52,658 nucleotides of DNA from Methanosaeta sp. PtaB.Bin018 (GCA_002067755.1 MVQH01000022.1:1-52658), one strand, 5' to 3'; positions 17,372 to 24,699 are shown, counted from the first letter of the stretch. Notes: a model not told the origin generated them from the sequence alone. Made by a program: numbers and translations.

Positions 17372-17580
17372 CCGCCCTCAGCGCCGCCCTCCTCCCTCCT
17401 CAGGCACAGCACTTCTGGCCTTCTGCCATGGCCGCCACCTCTGCCGTGCGGCCCTAGCTGCCGTCGTCTATTACTATTACGCGGTCTGCGTACTTCCTGG
17501 TGCGCAGGACCACGCTGCCTATAGATACTTCTTCGTTATAAGCCGGCAGAATGGCTGTAACTCCACCCAAACCCTACCCT
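17372..17580 (-). pseudogene. Decayed 5' fragment of a GT2 glycosyltransferase (copy 2)
   Basis: The minus strand reads GVTAILPAYNEEVSIGSVVL, RTRKYADRVIVIDDGS, a TAG where the next Ser would be, then GRTAEVAAMAEGQKCCA and stop. It is the N-terminal ~60 residues of a DPM-synthase-like GT2 broken by a nonsense codon and a later frameshift. It closely resembles the fragment at 16130-16312, including the sequence around its truncation point. Confidence 0.78.
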
Positions 17581-17603
17581 CCCTTAACAAATTCGGTGAT
17601 AAT

Positions 17604-18338
17604 ATGTTCTTTATATTCTAATACCAGTCAACTCACCATGAAGCTCCCTTCTGCCCCTTGCCGCACTAGACCATTGAGAGCTTGCCGGAACTCAAGCAAT
17701 CTAGTAACAAATGGCTGCAAAGAGCGAACTTAATTAATAATATTTAGATGTTTCGTCGTCGACGACGCCCACAAATTGCTAGCCCCTCTTATCACAAACC
17801 GGTAACCGACGTCACCGGTGGCCTCGAAGCCTCATCAATTCAGGTACTGGCTGTGATAGCAGGCCGCCTTTGCCCCTCCCGGCCGTGCTAGCCTGGCGGA
17901 GGTAAGGACCTTTAGTACGAAATATTTCAGAAGCGAATATCCTGCCTGGATATAAAGTTAGTGATCGGTAGACAAATGTCATGCCAGTTAGCGCTTTTTG
18001 CATTTGTGATCAGTTAGAGGAGATCCTCCCCGGAAAGTGCCAAAAAGCACAGAGTCGAACTTGCCGCAAAGCAGCGGGGCCGGATTTCGGCGATCGATAA
18101 CTGGCTCTTCGGTGCTCTGTATGGTGAACCTGGGGCAGAATTTCTCTCTCGTCTCCGTGCCTCTGTGGTGAAGTTAGTAACCGCAGAGTTTCATCCGTAG
18201 CAATAGCGGCATCCTCTCCCCACGGCATGTCCCCCGTGGCCACGAGGTCAGGGTGGCCGTCCGGCCATGAGGACTGGCTCCAACTGCTAGCGCGAAAACC
18301 GGCAACATGCGGAGTCCCGAAAAAGAGTGCATACTCAG
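17604..18338. other. 735-bp stretch without a convincing gene
   Basis: Short open frames here (for example minus 17812-18003 and 18010-18390) have no family features and unlikely composition. Visible structure: a perfect 14-bp palindrome at 17754-17767 (CGTCGTCGACGACG), ACCGGT twice within 17800-17820, and, near 18140-18180, a degraded piece of the CACAGAGGCACAGAG repeat seen beside the acylphosphatase genes. Probably decayed remains of a further repeat unit. Confidence 0.45.
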
Positions 18339-19004
18339 TCAGATTATTCCTTTTGCTTTCAGAGCAGCTTTTACTTCTGCCATATCGCACTTCAGTTCGA
18401 CGATATCCTTTTCCAGTACCCGATCAAGCTTCCTGTTCACGTCTCTGACTTCGTCCACGAGCTCGTCCTGCTTGCCAAGCATCTGATCCATCTTGCCGCC
18501 CAAGCTCTCATTCATCTGGTCTATCTTACCGCCCAGGTTATCATTCATACCTCTGACTACGCTCAGAAGCTCGTCCTGCTTGCCGCCCAGGTTATCGTTC
18601 ATACCTTTGACTACGCTCAGAAGCTCGTCCTGCTTGCCGCCCAGGTTATCGTTCATCTTATTGACAGCAGAGATAAGCTCTTTTAAATGGCCTGCCGCTG
18701 TGTCCAGCCTTGTGTCGGTCTCGCCTTTTGCCACCAGCTTGCCGAACATATCGAACTCGCCGCTTGCAGGAGAGTAACTCTTTTCCACGGACGAGACATA
18801 GATCAGGGCATTTTTTATATCTATTGCACTCTCGAACCACTTGAGCTTTTCATCCTCGCCCTCGGCCACAATCTTCACCCTGCCGTCCAACAGATTCTCA
18901 ACCATGCCCTTTAGGCCAAAAGCATTTGCTATGTCGACTACCCTTGCTCGATAGCCGACCTCCTGGACTTTGCCGGATACGTATGCCGTGAACCTCATCG
19001 TCAT
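18339..19004 (-). CDS. Acylphosphatase-like domain with C-terminal coiled coil (array copy 1)
   Basis: The first ~90 residues are an acylphosphatase domain: VSGKVQEVGYRARVVDIANAF and GLKGMVENLLDGRVKIVAEG, with both family catalytic residues in place (Arg19 and Asn37). The remaining ~130 residues are a predicted coiled coil built from MNDNLGGKQDELL-type repeats (four NDNLGGK/NESLGGK units) ending in DRVLEKDIVELKCDMAEVKAALKAKGII. Acylphosphatases hydrolyse acyl phosphates; fusion to a coiled coil suggests an oligomeric or scaffolded protein. First of three tandem paralogues on this strand. A leader element AAATACAAAGAGCGTTGAAATT precedes the gene in copies 1 and 2. Confidence 0.85.
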   Translation of the reverse strand: MTMRFTAYVSGKVQEVGYRARVVDIANAFGLKGMVENLLDGRVKIVAEGEDEKLKWFESAIDIKNALIYVSSVEKSYSPASGEFDMFGKLVAKGETDTRLDTAAGHLKELISAVNKMNDNLGGKQDELLSVVKGMNDNLGGKQDELLSVVRGMNDNLGGKIDQMNESLGGKMDQMLGKQDELVDEVRDVNRKLDRVLEKDIVELKCDMAEVKAALKAKGII

Positions 19005-19158
19005 CTACAATTTCAACGCTCTTTGTATTTGGTTTTATCCATGGATGCGTAAATATCATCCACAAGAACGGCAACTACTCCCCCAAATATTCAGATGGAG
19101 AAGGGACTATTATTGCCTTCAGAGCTCCCTTTCAATCATGAGGCCCACAGGGGCAGCT

Positions 19159-19507
19159 CTAGTCCGACGTCAGATGTTCGAGTATGCCCTCTCCAGCCCG
19201 ACCATCCCCAAACGGGTTTTTCCATCCGTTCCCCTGCTCCATCATCAGCCTCACCTTCACCGCCATCCGCAATGAATCCGCCCCGGCGAGGAGGTTGGAC
19301 CCGACCTCCAGAGTCTCCGGGCGCTCAGTTTTATCCCTCAAGGTCACGCAAGTACACCCAGGATACAGGCCTCCTCCCGGCCCCCCGCCGGAGTCAGCCA
19401 GACGGGCACCCGCCTCCAGCTGCAGGAACCCGAGCGGCTCTAGTGGCCCGGACGCCTTCAGCCCCGGGCCCACGCTCCTGCACCTTCTTCATCATCCAGG
19501 GGTGAAC
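19159..19507 (-). pseudogene. Decayed 3' end of UDP-GlcNAc 2-epimerase (wecB), copy A
   Basis: Two minus frames together read HPWMMKKVQERG, EPLGFLQLEAGARLADSGGG, CVTLRDKTERPETLEVG, NLLAGAD and GWKNPFGDGRAGEGILEHL, matching the last ~115 residues of WecB-type epimerases (the LTDSGGxQEE, VTLRDxTERPET and NPFGDGxA motifs). There is a frameshift near 19400-19470, small deletions, and no 5' part. It sits directly upstream of acylphosphatase copy 1. Confidence 0.8.
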
Positions 19508-19545
19508 TGTAAGATGCTGCAGGCAAAGAGAAAGAATCACAAATT

Positions 19546-19609
19546 CTCTGTGTCTTTGTGCCTCTGTGTTTTCGTCGGACTGAACCACAGAGACACAGAG
19601 GCACAGAGG
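19546..19609. repeat. CTCTGTG/CACAGAG imperfect inverted repeat, copy A
   Basis: Arms at 19546-19568 and 19586-19609 pair at about 20 of 23 positions around a 17-nt loop. A second copy is at 20668-20723, and a degraded one near 18140-18180. It lies 3' of an acylphosphatase gene and may act as a terminator or be a small dispersed repeat. Confidence 0.65.
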
Positions 19610-19654
19610 AGATATTTTATGCCCGATTTCACCCACAACAATTCAGCGAAGAGC

Positions 19655-20254
19655 CTAGATTATCCCTTTCGCTCTCAGGGCAGATTTAATCTCTGCCATG
19701 TCGCTCTTCAACTCGAAGATACCCGTTTCAAGTGCCCGATCCATCTTCCGGTTCACATCTTTGACTTCGATAATAAGATTGTCTTGTTTGCCGAGCATCT
19801 TGTCCATCTTTCCGCCCAGGTTATCGTTCATGCTTCTGACTTCGTCAAGAAGCTCATCCTGCTTGCTGAGCATCTTGTCCATCTTTCCGCCCAGGTTATC
19901 GTTCATCTTATTGACCGCAGATACCAGCTCTTTTAGATAGACTGCTGCAGTGTCCAGCCTTGTATCGGTCTCGCCTTTTGTCACGAGCTTTCCGAATTTC
20001 TCGAACTCCCCGCTGGCAGGAGAGTAGCTCTTCTCGATGGATGAGACATGGATAAGTGCATTCTTGATATCAATTGCACTCTCGAACCACTTGATCTTCT
20101 CATCCTCGCCCTCGGCTATGATCTTCACCCTGCCATCCAACAGATTCTCGACCATGCCCTTTAGGCCAAGAGCATTGGCTATATCGACTATCCTAGCTCG
20201 ATATCCGACCTCCTGGACTTTTCCAGATACGTATGCCGTGAACCTCATTGTCAT
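19655..20254 (-). CDS. Acylphosphatase-like domain with C-terminal coiled coil (array copy 2)
   Basis: Same architecture as its neighbours: VSGKVQEVGYRARIVDIANAL and MVENLLDGRVKIIAEG keep the catalytic Arg and Asn. The coiled coil is shortest here, with two NDNLGGKMDKML units each followed by a single KQD step, then VNRKMDRALETGIFELKSDMAEIKSALRAKGII. I chose the ATG at 20254 (MTMRF, as in copy 1); an in-frame TTG at 20266 is less likely. Closest in sequence to copy 3. Confidence 0.84.
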   Translation of the reverse strand: MTMRFTAYVSGKVQEVGYRARIVDIANALGLKGMVENLLDGRVKIIAEGEDEKIKWFESAIDIKNALIHVSSIEKSYSPASGEFEKFGKLVTKGETDTRLDTAAVYLKELVSAVNKMNDNLGGKMDKMLSKQDELLDEVRSMNDNLGGKMDKMLGKQDNLIIEVKDVNRKMDRALETGIFELKSDMAEIKSALRAKGII

Positions 20255-20284
20255 CTGCAATTTCAACGCTCTTTGTATTTGGTT

Positions 20285-20629
20285 TTATCTATGAATGCGT
20301 AGATGCTCGAGTATGCTCTCACCAGCCCGGCCATCCCCGAACGGATTCCTCCATCCGTTCCTCTGCAGCATCATCCGCTTTGCCCTCTCCATCATCTGAT
20401 GAGCATCAGCCCCAGCCAGCACATTCGCCCCCACGTCCAGCGTCTCCGGCCTCTTCGTATTGTCCCGCAGCGTCACGGCAGGGATGTATGCCTCCTCCCG
20501 GCCCCCTCCGCCGGAGTCAGCCAGACGGGCACCCGCATTCGGCTGCAGGAACCCGAGCGGCTCGATGGCCCGGACGCCTTCAGCCCCGGGCCCACACTCC
20601 TGCACCTTCTTCATCATCCAGGGGTGAAC
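20285..20629 (-). pseudogene. Decayed 3' end of UDP-GlcNAc 2-epimerase (wecB), copy B
   Basis: One minus frame reads VHPWMMKKVQECG, AIEPLGFLQPNAGARLADSG, REEAYIPAVTLRDNTKRPET, LDVGANVLAGADAHQM and GWRNPFGDGRAGESILEHL, i.e. the C-terminal ~115 residues of a WecB-type epimerase with internal deletions. The frame stays open but has no start and lacks most of the enzyme, including the N-terminal Rossmann half, so it cannot be functional as an epimerase. Confidence 0.8.
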
Positions 20630-20667
20630 TGTAAGATACTGCAGGCAAATAGAAAGAATCACAAATT

Positions 20668-20723
20668 CTCTGTGTCTTTGTGCCTCTGTGTTTTCGTCGG
20701 ACTGAACCACAGAGGCACAGAGA
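20668..20723. repeat. CTCTGTG/CACAGAG inverted repeat, copy B
   Basis: First arm 20668-20690 is identical to that of copy A; the second arm (20708-20723) is shorter, lacking an internal ACAGAG step. It is placed 3' of acylphosphatase copy 3 exactly as copy A is 3' of copy 2. Confidence 0.6.
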
Positions 20724-20770
20724 AGATAATTTGTGCCCGATCTCACCCACACACTAATTCAGCTAAGAGC

Positions 20771-21406
20771 CTAGATTATCCCTTTCGCCCTCAGGGCAGA
20801 TTTAATCTCTGCCACGTCGCTCTTCAATTCGACAATACCCGTCTCAAGTGCCCGATCCATCCTCCGGTTCACATCTTTGACTTCGACAATAAGATCGTCT
20901 TGTTTGCCAAGCATCTGATCTTGCTTGCCGAGCATCTTGTCCATCTTTCCGCCCAGGTTATCGTTCATGCTTCTGACTTCGTAAAGAAGCTCATCCTGCT
21001 TGTCAAGCATCTGATCCTGCTTGTCAAGCATCTTGTCCATCTTTCTGCCCAGGTTATCGTTCATGTTGTTGACCGCAGATACCAGCTCTTTTAGATAGAC
21101 TGCTGCCGTATCAAGCCTTGTATCGGTCTCGCCCTTTGTCACGAGCTTTCCGAATTTCTCGAACTCCCCGCTAGCAGGAGAGTAGCTCTTCTCGATGGAT
21201 GAGACATGGATAAGTGCATTCTTGATATCGATTGCACTCTCGAACCACTTGATCTTCTCATCCTCGCCCTCGGCTATGATCTTCACCCTGCCGTCCAACA
21301 GGTTCTCGACCATGCCTTTGAGCCCAAATGCGTTGGCGATATCCACTACTCTCGCTCGGTAGCCAGCCTCCTGGACCTTGCCCGAGACAATTGCCGTAAG
21401 CCTCAT
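20771..21406 (-). CDS. Acylphosphatase-like domain with C-terminal coiled coil (array copy 3)
   Basis: Starts MRLTAIVSGKVQEAGYRARV; catalytic Arg and Asn (MVENLLDG) are retained. The coiled coil carries extra seven-residue steps relative to copy 2 (KMLDKQDQMLDKQDELL and KMLGKQDQMLGKQDDLI), i.e. in-phase heptad insertions at two positions. Otherwise copies 2 and 3 are nearly identical from residue ~45 onward. Being the first copy in transcription order, with a slightly different leader, it may be the parental or the recombined unit. Confidence 0.84.
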   Translation of the reverse strand: MRLTAIVSGKVQEAGYRARVVDIANAFGLKGMVENLLDGRVKIIAEGEDEKIKWFESAIDIKNALIHVSSIEKSYSPASGEFEKFGKLVTKGETDTRLDTAAVYLKELVSAVNNMNDNLGRKMDKMLDKQDQMLDKQDELLYEVRSMNDNLGGKMDKMLGKQDQMLGKQDDLIVEVKDVNRRMDRALETGIVELKSDVAEIKSALRAKGII

Positions 21407-21786
21407 CGTCGTCTACAGATTCCATGTTCTTTGTATTTGGTCCTATCTGTCAGGCTATGCAGTTGTGTCTAAGGCCATGAGCTACAGCCTCCGCTGCACA
21501 TGCTGGCACCTCTTATCACCAATCAATTCAGCAGCCAGCATGATCATCCCGAATTAATCCAGAATGATTAAATACTGATTATGCTTCGCTCAAAGCGACA
21601 TATCCTGTTATATAGACCCTCCAATCGCCATCTTTCTCAAGCTTCAAAGTTAGATTTAAATGTTACGTTACCTTGCGTAGATCCAGAGATCTAGATGATA
21701 GCTTCACATCAAAACAAATATCAGTAAGATCTTTCTCCAGCCTGCAAAATAAAAGTTAAATATTTTGCTTTGCAAAATAGGGACCA
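21407..21786. other. 380-bp gap without a gene
   Basis: Upstream region of acylphosphatase copy 3 on one side and of the decayed YdjM gene on the other. A hairpin TATTTTGC-TTT-GCAAAATA lies near 21761-21779, just before the YdjM start. No open frame or repeat of note elsewhere. Confidence 0.5.
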
Positions 21787-22265
21787 ATGCTCTTCTTTGC
21801 ACATCTAGGTCTGGCATTGCTGGCCGCTCGCCCTCTCAGAAGGGTTGACGCGACCTTTCTGGCACTTTGGCTCTATCCTTCCAGATCTCATCGACAAACC
21901 CCTTGGGCTGATGATATTCGGCACCATGAACCATGGCAGAATCTTCGCGCACACGCTGCTCTTTTTGCTTGTCCTTGCAGTGCTTGCCGTCTGCTTCAAG
22001 GACATTTGGCTTGCATCTCTCTCTGCCGGTGTGCTGGCCCACCTGGCCTTGGACGCCATGTGGAACACTCCTGTGATCCTGCTCCGGCCCCTCCTCGGCC
22101 CATTTCCGCCAGCCGACGCTCTTTTTCAGCACCCTGGGCTATCTGAATATGCTCCTCCAGGGCTTGAGAGATCCGAGCATCCTGCTCCCGGAATGCTTGG
22201 GAATGGCATATCTGTTATACTTAGCAAGCGAGAATGGTGCCATGTGGTCTCAACCGAGGACCTGA
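21787..22265 (+). pseudogene. Frameshifted stand-alone YdjM/DUF457 membrane protein
   Basis: Three frames joined give MLFFAHLGLALLAARPLRR, then LTRPFWHFGSILPDLIDKPL, MIFGTMNHGRIFAHTLLFLL, AGVLAHLALDAMWNTP, LLRPLLGPFPP, and finally LGYLNMLLQGLRDPSILLPE with CLGMAYLLYL. This is the complete length (about 158 codons) of the membrane domain fused to a glycosyltransferase at 13989-15182, with frameshifts near 21840 and 22120. A ribosome site (AGGGACC) precedes the ATG. Confidence 0.82.
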
Positions 22266-22280
22266 CTTACTGATGCCGCA

Positions 22281-22472
22281 AATCCCCATCGTGGATCTGG
22301 GGCCAATGAGATTATGGGAATACTGCCAGTCTACAGCGGAACAGCAATGCATGATGGCTGGAGCTCTTACTTCAAATTCGACTGCCTGCACTATCTCTTC
22401 AATTCGCATCATCCGAGAGAGCTAACATTCATTCACGAGGAGGAGATACAAAATTGGTCAAAAGAGTTTATG
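22281..22472 (+). pseudogene. IS66-family transposase fragment
   Basis: The frame NPHRGSGANEIMGILPVYSG, TAMHDGWSSYFKF, HYLFNSHHPRELTFIHEEE matches the central part of the DDE_Tnp_IS66 domain (family pattern GILP..xGxxVHDxWxSYF...CNAHHLRELTFI). It has no start, ends or neighbours of a complete element. It differs clearly from the intact IS66 copy at 2100-3515, so it derives from another lineage. Confidence 0.75.
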
Positions 22473-22551
22473 AGAGTGTTGGCTACGGCTGCAATGGTGT
22501 TGGCATGCTTGATCGTGCCCTCCACAAAGATCCAGGCCACATCGCTAATTT

Positions 22552-22588
22552 ATGCCCGATCTCACCCACACTAATTCAGCGAAGAGCC
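22552..22588. repeat. Third copy of the array-flank repeat
   Basis: ATGCCCGATCTCACCCACACT followed by AATTCAGCGAAGAGCC. Near-identical copies end just before the stop codons of acylphosphatase copies 2 (about 19619-19654) and 3 (about 20733-20770). Here no acylphosphatase follows; the 3' end of a different gene does. It may mark the boundary of the original duplication. Confidence 0.7.
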
Positions 22589-22594
22589 ACAATT

Positions 22595-23257
22595 TCAGAT
22601 CGATAGACGTACATCATTCTCCATCACTCTTGGAGATGCTTGTTGCGTGTGAATGTAGACTTTATCTTCTATACCATAGCCGAAGGATTTAAGATCATAG
22701 TACATGAAGCACCACCACAGTGGCATCTCTGTAAAAGGTTTGTTGTTATCAGGGTCAAGATCAAGCACCTTTGTACCAGCTGCAAGACCACTTACTGTAT
22801 TCAACCGGAGATCATTGGTCTGTGTCCTCTGCATGCCCACATCCGCCACACAGTAAACTGGATCGTTGAAATCGTATCCATATGGCTCATGCAGGCCCAA
22901 GAACACTATGCTTGGATTGATGAAATCGCTCAGTTTCGCACTGCAATCCCTGTCAGAGACTCTTACTGTGGTGCCGGGAGCAAAATGTCCGAAGGCAGAG
23001 AGCCTTATATCTCCCTCGTCGACTACAGCATTGGCGAGATTTATGATATCCAGATATACGATATCGTTCGCATCGTAGCCATTGGAGAGTCGGTCGAGGT
23101 ATCTTATGACAGGTGTCACGGGGAAGGACTGTAAGGGCAAGCCTCTGTCTACGTCCTTGGCTGCAACTTTTGATCCAAACTCATATGCCAGGCATCCAGT
23201 GGTCAAGACCAAGATCAAGCCTGCTCCAAGTATACAGGCTCTGATAAGTCCTTTCAT
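22595..23257 (-). CDS. Secreted repeat protein of unknown function (pair member B)
   Basis: A 220-residue protein with a signal peptide (MKGLIRACILGAGLILVL, cleavage near TGCLA, possibly lipobox-like). The mature part contains three imperfect copies of a unit built from YDANDIVYLDI, a spacer, (G/N)D(I/L)RL, then G..A.G..V.D.D.D. It is clearly paralogous to the next gene, which overlaps its start by 4 nt. I do not recognise a named family; the Asp-rich steps could bind Ca2+, but this is speculation. Confidence 0.75.
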   Translation of the reverse strand: MKGLIRACILGAGLILVLTTGCLAYEFGSKVAAKDVDRGLPLQSFPVTPVIRYLDRLSNGYDANDIVYLDIINLANAVVDEGDIRLSAFGHFAPGTTVRVSDRDCSAKLSDFINPSIVFLGLHEPYGYDFNDPVYCVADVGMQRTQTNDLRLNTVSGLAAGTKVLDLDPDNNKPFTEMPLWWCFMYYDLKSFGYGIEDKVYIHTQQASPRVMENDVRLSI

Positions 23258-23952
23258 ATCGCCATCCTGATGTCATTTATTGTGATCGTGTAGAACGGGT
23301 ACTGAGTATCGATATAGATTTTATCTCCCTGATCGTATATTGCCCATCCCGCATTGTTGATGTTGCCGTTCGCATTGAAGAAGTTGAACATTCCTGGCAG
23401 TAGTGAGGTAGGCTTATCTGCATCTACATCTGAATCCTCAACCCGGCTTCCTGCCTCATAACCCATGTAACCTGTTATTCTTATGTCACCAGAGTTGACC
23501 TTTCCGGGATTGATGTCCAAATATACAGGATCGTCGATGCTGTAAGCTTTGTCGCCTTTGGAATCGAAATACCTCAGCTCAACTGCAGGATAAGGCATGA
23601 CTCCGAATCTTGATAGCTTGTTTCCGTAGTCCGGGTCCGAGAGCCCTACCTGGCAGCCTGCTGGAAAGTCTCCAAAAGGAGTGATTCGCAAATCGTTCTC
23701 GCTTACGAAGTTGCTATTCGGATCGATATGAATATATACGGGATCTCCCGGGTCGAATGTTCCTATAATGCCCGCATCTACAAAAGCAAAGATCGGGGCA
23801 ACATAAAATGGATTCATCGCCCGCGACTCGTCCACGTCATTTAGCAGCACCTTGGATCCATACTTCAGCTCTTCTTGGGCTGCAACTGAGAACGTAAAGA
23901 ATGCCAATATCATCGAAATCAAAAAGATCTTTTGGTTGATATGTGATACCAT
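23254..23952 (-). CDS. Secreted repeat protein of unknown function (pair member A)
   Basis: A 232-residue paralogue of the downstream gene. Signal peptide KIFLISMILAFFTFSVAAQ; then KYGSKVLLNDVDESRAM and three units such as FDPGDPVYIHI...ENDLRITPFG, YSIDDPVYLDI...SGDIRITGYMG and YDQGDKIYIDT...INDIRMAI. GGGGGTG lies six nt before the ATG. A TATA-like TTATAAATTA (23991-24000, minus strand) precedes it, so the two genes probably form one transcription unit. Confidence 0.78.
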   Translation of the reverse strand: MVSHINQKIFLISMILAFFTFSVAAQEELKYGSKVLLNDVDESRAMNPFYVAPIFAFVDAGIIGTFDPGDPVYIHIDPNSNFVSENDLRITPFGDFPAGCQVGLSDPDYGNKLSRFGVMPYPAVELRYFDSKGDKAYSIDDPVYLDINPGKVNSGDIRITGYMGYEAGSRVEDSDVDADKPTSLLPGMFNFFNANGNINNAGWAIYDQGDKIYIDTQYPFYTITINDIRMAI

Positions 23953-23990
23953 TATTGCACCCCCTTTACTTATGGCATATTATACTTGAA

Positions 23991-24000
23991 TAATTTATAA
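23991..24000 (-). promoter_or_regulatory. TATA box for the secreted-protein pair
   Basis: Minus-strand TTATAAATTA, about 40-48 nt upstream of the ATG at 23952, spacing that allows a short leader containing the GGGGGTG ribosome site. Confidence 0.5.
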
Positions 24001-24128
24001 CTTTCCTTTGCAAGCCCTGAAGATCATACGCAATGCACCCCTCAACCACCTAATTCATACAAGGACTGGAGCAGTGGACGGCAAGCCTTATAAGCAAGTA
24101 TCATGTGATTGAGTATATCCCAAAGTGA

Positions 24129-24203
24129 AGCGGGGTAGGGTAGTCAGGATATCCCGACGGGCTCATAACCCGTAGATCAGTAGTTCAAATCTACTCCCCG
24201 CTA
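24129..24203 (+). tRNA. Initiator tRNA-Met (CAT)
   Basis: A 75-nt cloverleaf. Acceptor arms AGCGGGG (24129-24135) and CCCCGCT (24196-24202) pair fully with an A1-T72 end; discriminator A at 24203; CCA not encoded. Anticodon stem ACGGG/CCCGT with loop CTCATAA (anticodon CAT at 24164-24166); T arm AGTAG-TTCAAAT-CTACT. The A1-U72 pair and three consecutive G-C pairs at the base of the anticodon stem are initiator features. A TATA box CTTATAAG (24087-24094) lies about 35 bp upstream. Confidence 0.93.
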
Positions 24204-24276
24204 TTTACCCACGCTGAAATGAAAGGTCTTATGAGCTGAACGCGAGCTGCCAGAGATCTTTGCTTTTATTTGGGAG

Positions 24277-24308
24277 TCATCATATCTCCTGCTCATCATA
24301 TCTCCTGC
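24277..24308. repeat. Tandem duplication of a 16-mer
   Basis: TCATCATATCTCCTGC occurs twice head to tail (24277-24292 and 24293-24308), just before the stop of the small minus-strand open frame. Confidence 0.85.
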
Positions 24309-24315
24309 TATTATC

Positions 24316-24552
24316 TTATCGATCCATCCCGAGGTTGACGGCGACGGCCTGGCGCGACTCCTGGATGGCGTCCAGAACCCTTTTCAGGGCCTCGCGCGAG
24401 CCAATGGCCTTACCGTGAACCGCACTTATGTTCGGGCATAGGTCAGTCTTCCCACTGGCAACCACTCTTCGAATCTTATGAAGTCGGCTTTCTGGCTGCT
24501 TTCCAAAGATATATGGGTCAGCATTTTCATTTATGTGTGACCTCTGTCCCCT
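24316..24552 (-). pseudogene. Possible 3' remnant of an unidentified gene
   Basis: A minus frame open from just after a TGA at 24553-24555 to a TAA at 24316-24318 encodes about 78 residues with protein-like composition (ADPYIFGKQPESRLHKIRRV, SGKTDLCPNISAVHGKAIGS, REALKRVLDAIQESRQAVAV) but no ATG start. It reads like the C-terminal part of a longer enzyme. I do not recognise the family. The rest of 24204-24699 shows no gene, only the 16-mer duplication and the kinase promoter. Confidence 0.35.
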
Positions 24553-24600
24553 TCACCGCTCCCCCCGGTGGGATAAATAAACATGTGCAGTGGGCAAAAG

Positions 24601-24610
24601 TATATAATTA
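24601..24610 (+). promoter_or_regulatory. TATA box upstream of the hybrid kinase
   Basis: TATATAATTA, 90 nt before the ATG at 24700, implying a leader of roughly 60 nt. Confidence 0.5.
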
Positions 24611-24699
24611 GGTACTGGTTGCACCTACACTGGATTGATGAGGATTGGCCACTGCATCCTCCAAAGATTTGGTGATCTGCTTTGAGCGATGGATAAATT

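Larger units (their letters stand above)
18339..21406 (-). repeat. Three-unit tandem array (about 1.1-1.26 kb period)
   Basis: Acylphosphatase-coiled-coil genes at 18339-19004, 19655-20254 and 20771-21406 repeat with periods of about 1260 and 1140 bp. Between them lie matching spacers: a decayed 3' end of a WecB-type epimerase, a CTCTGTG/CACAGAG inverted repeat, and a TGCCCGATCTCACCCACA-type flank. The unit therefore duplicated as a block, including an already truncated epimerase gene. Confidence 0.85.

Noticed and set aside
18010-18390. A 126-residue minus-strand open frame
   Set aside because: Overlaps the 3' end of acylphosphatase copy 1 in another frame, has low-complexity composition and no family feature.
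18339-21406. CRISPR-like array because of regularly spaced repeats
   Set aside because: The repeated units are whole genes of ~600 bp and the short repeats are coiled-coil codons; no 25-40 bp repeat with unique spacers is present.
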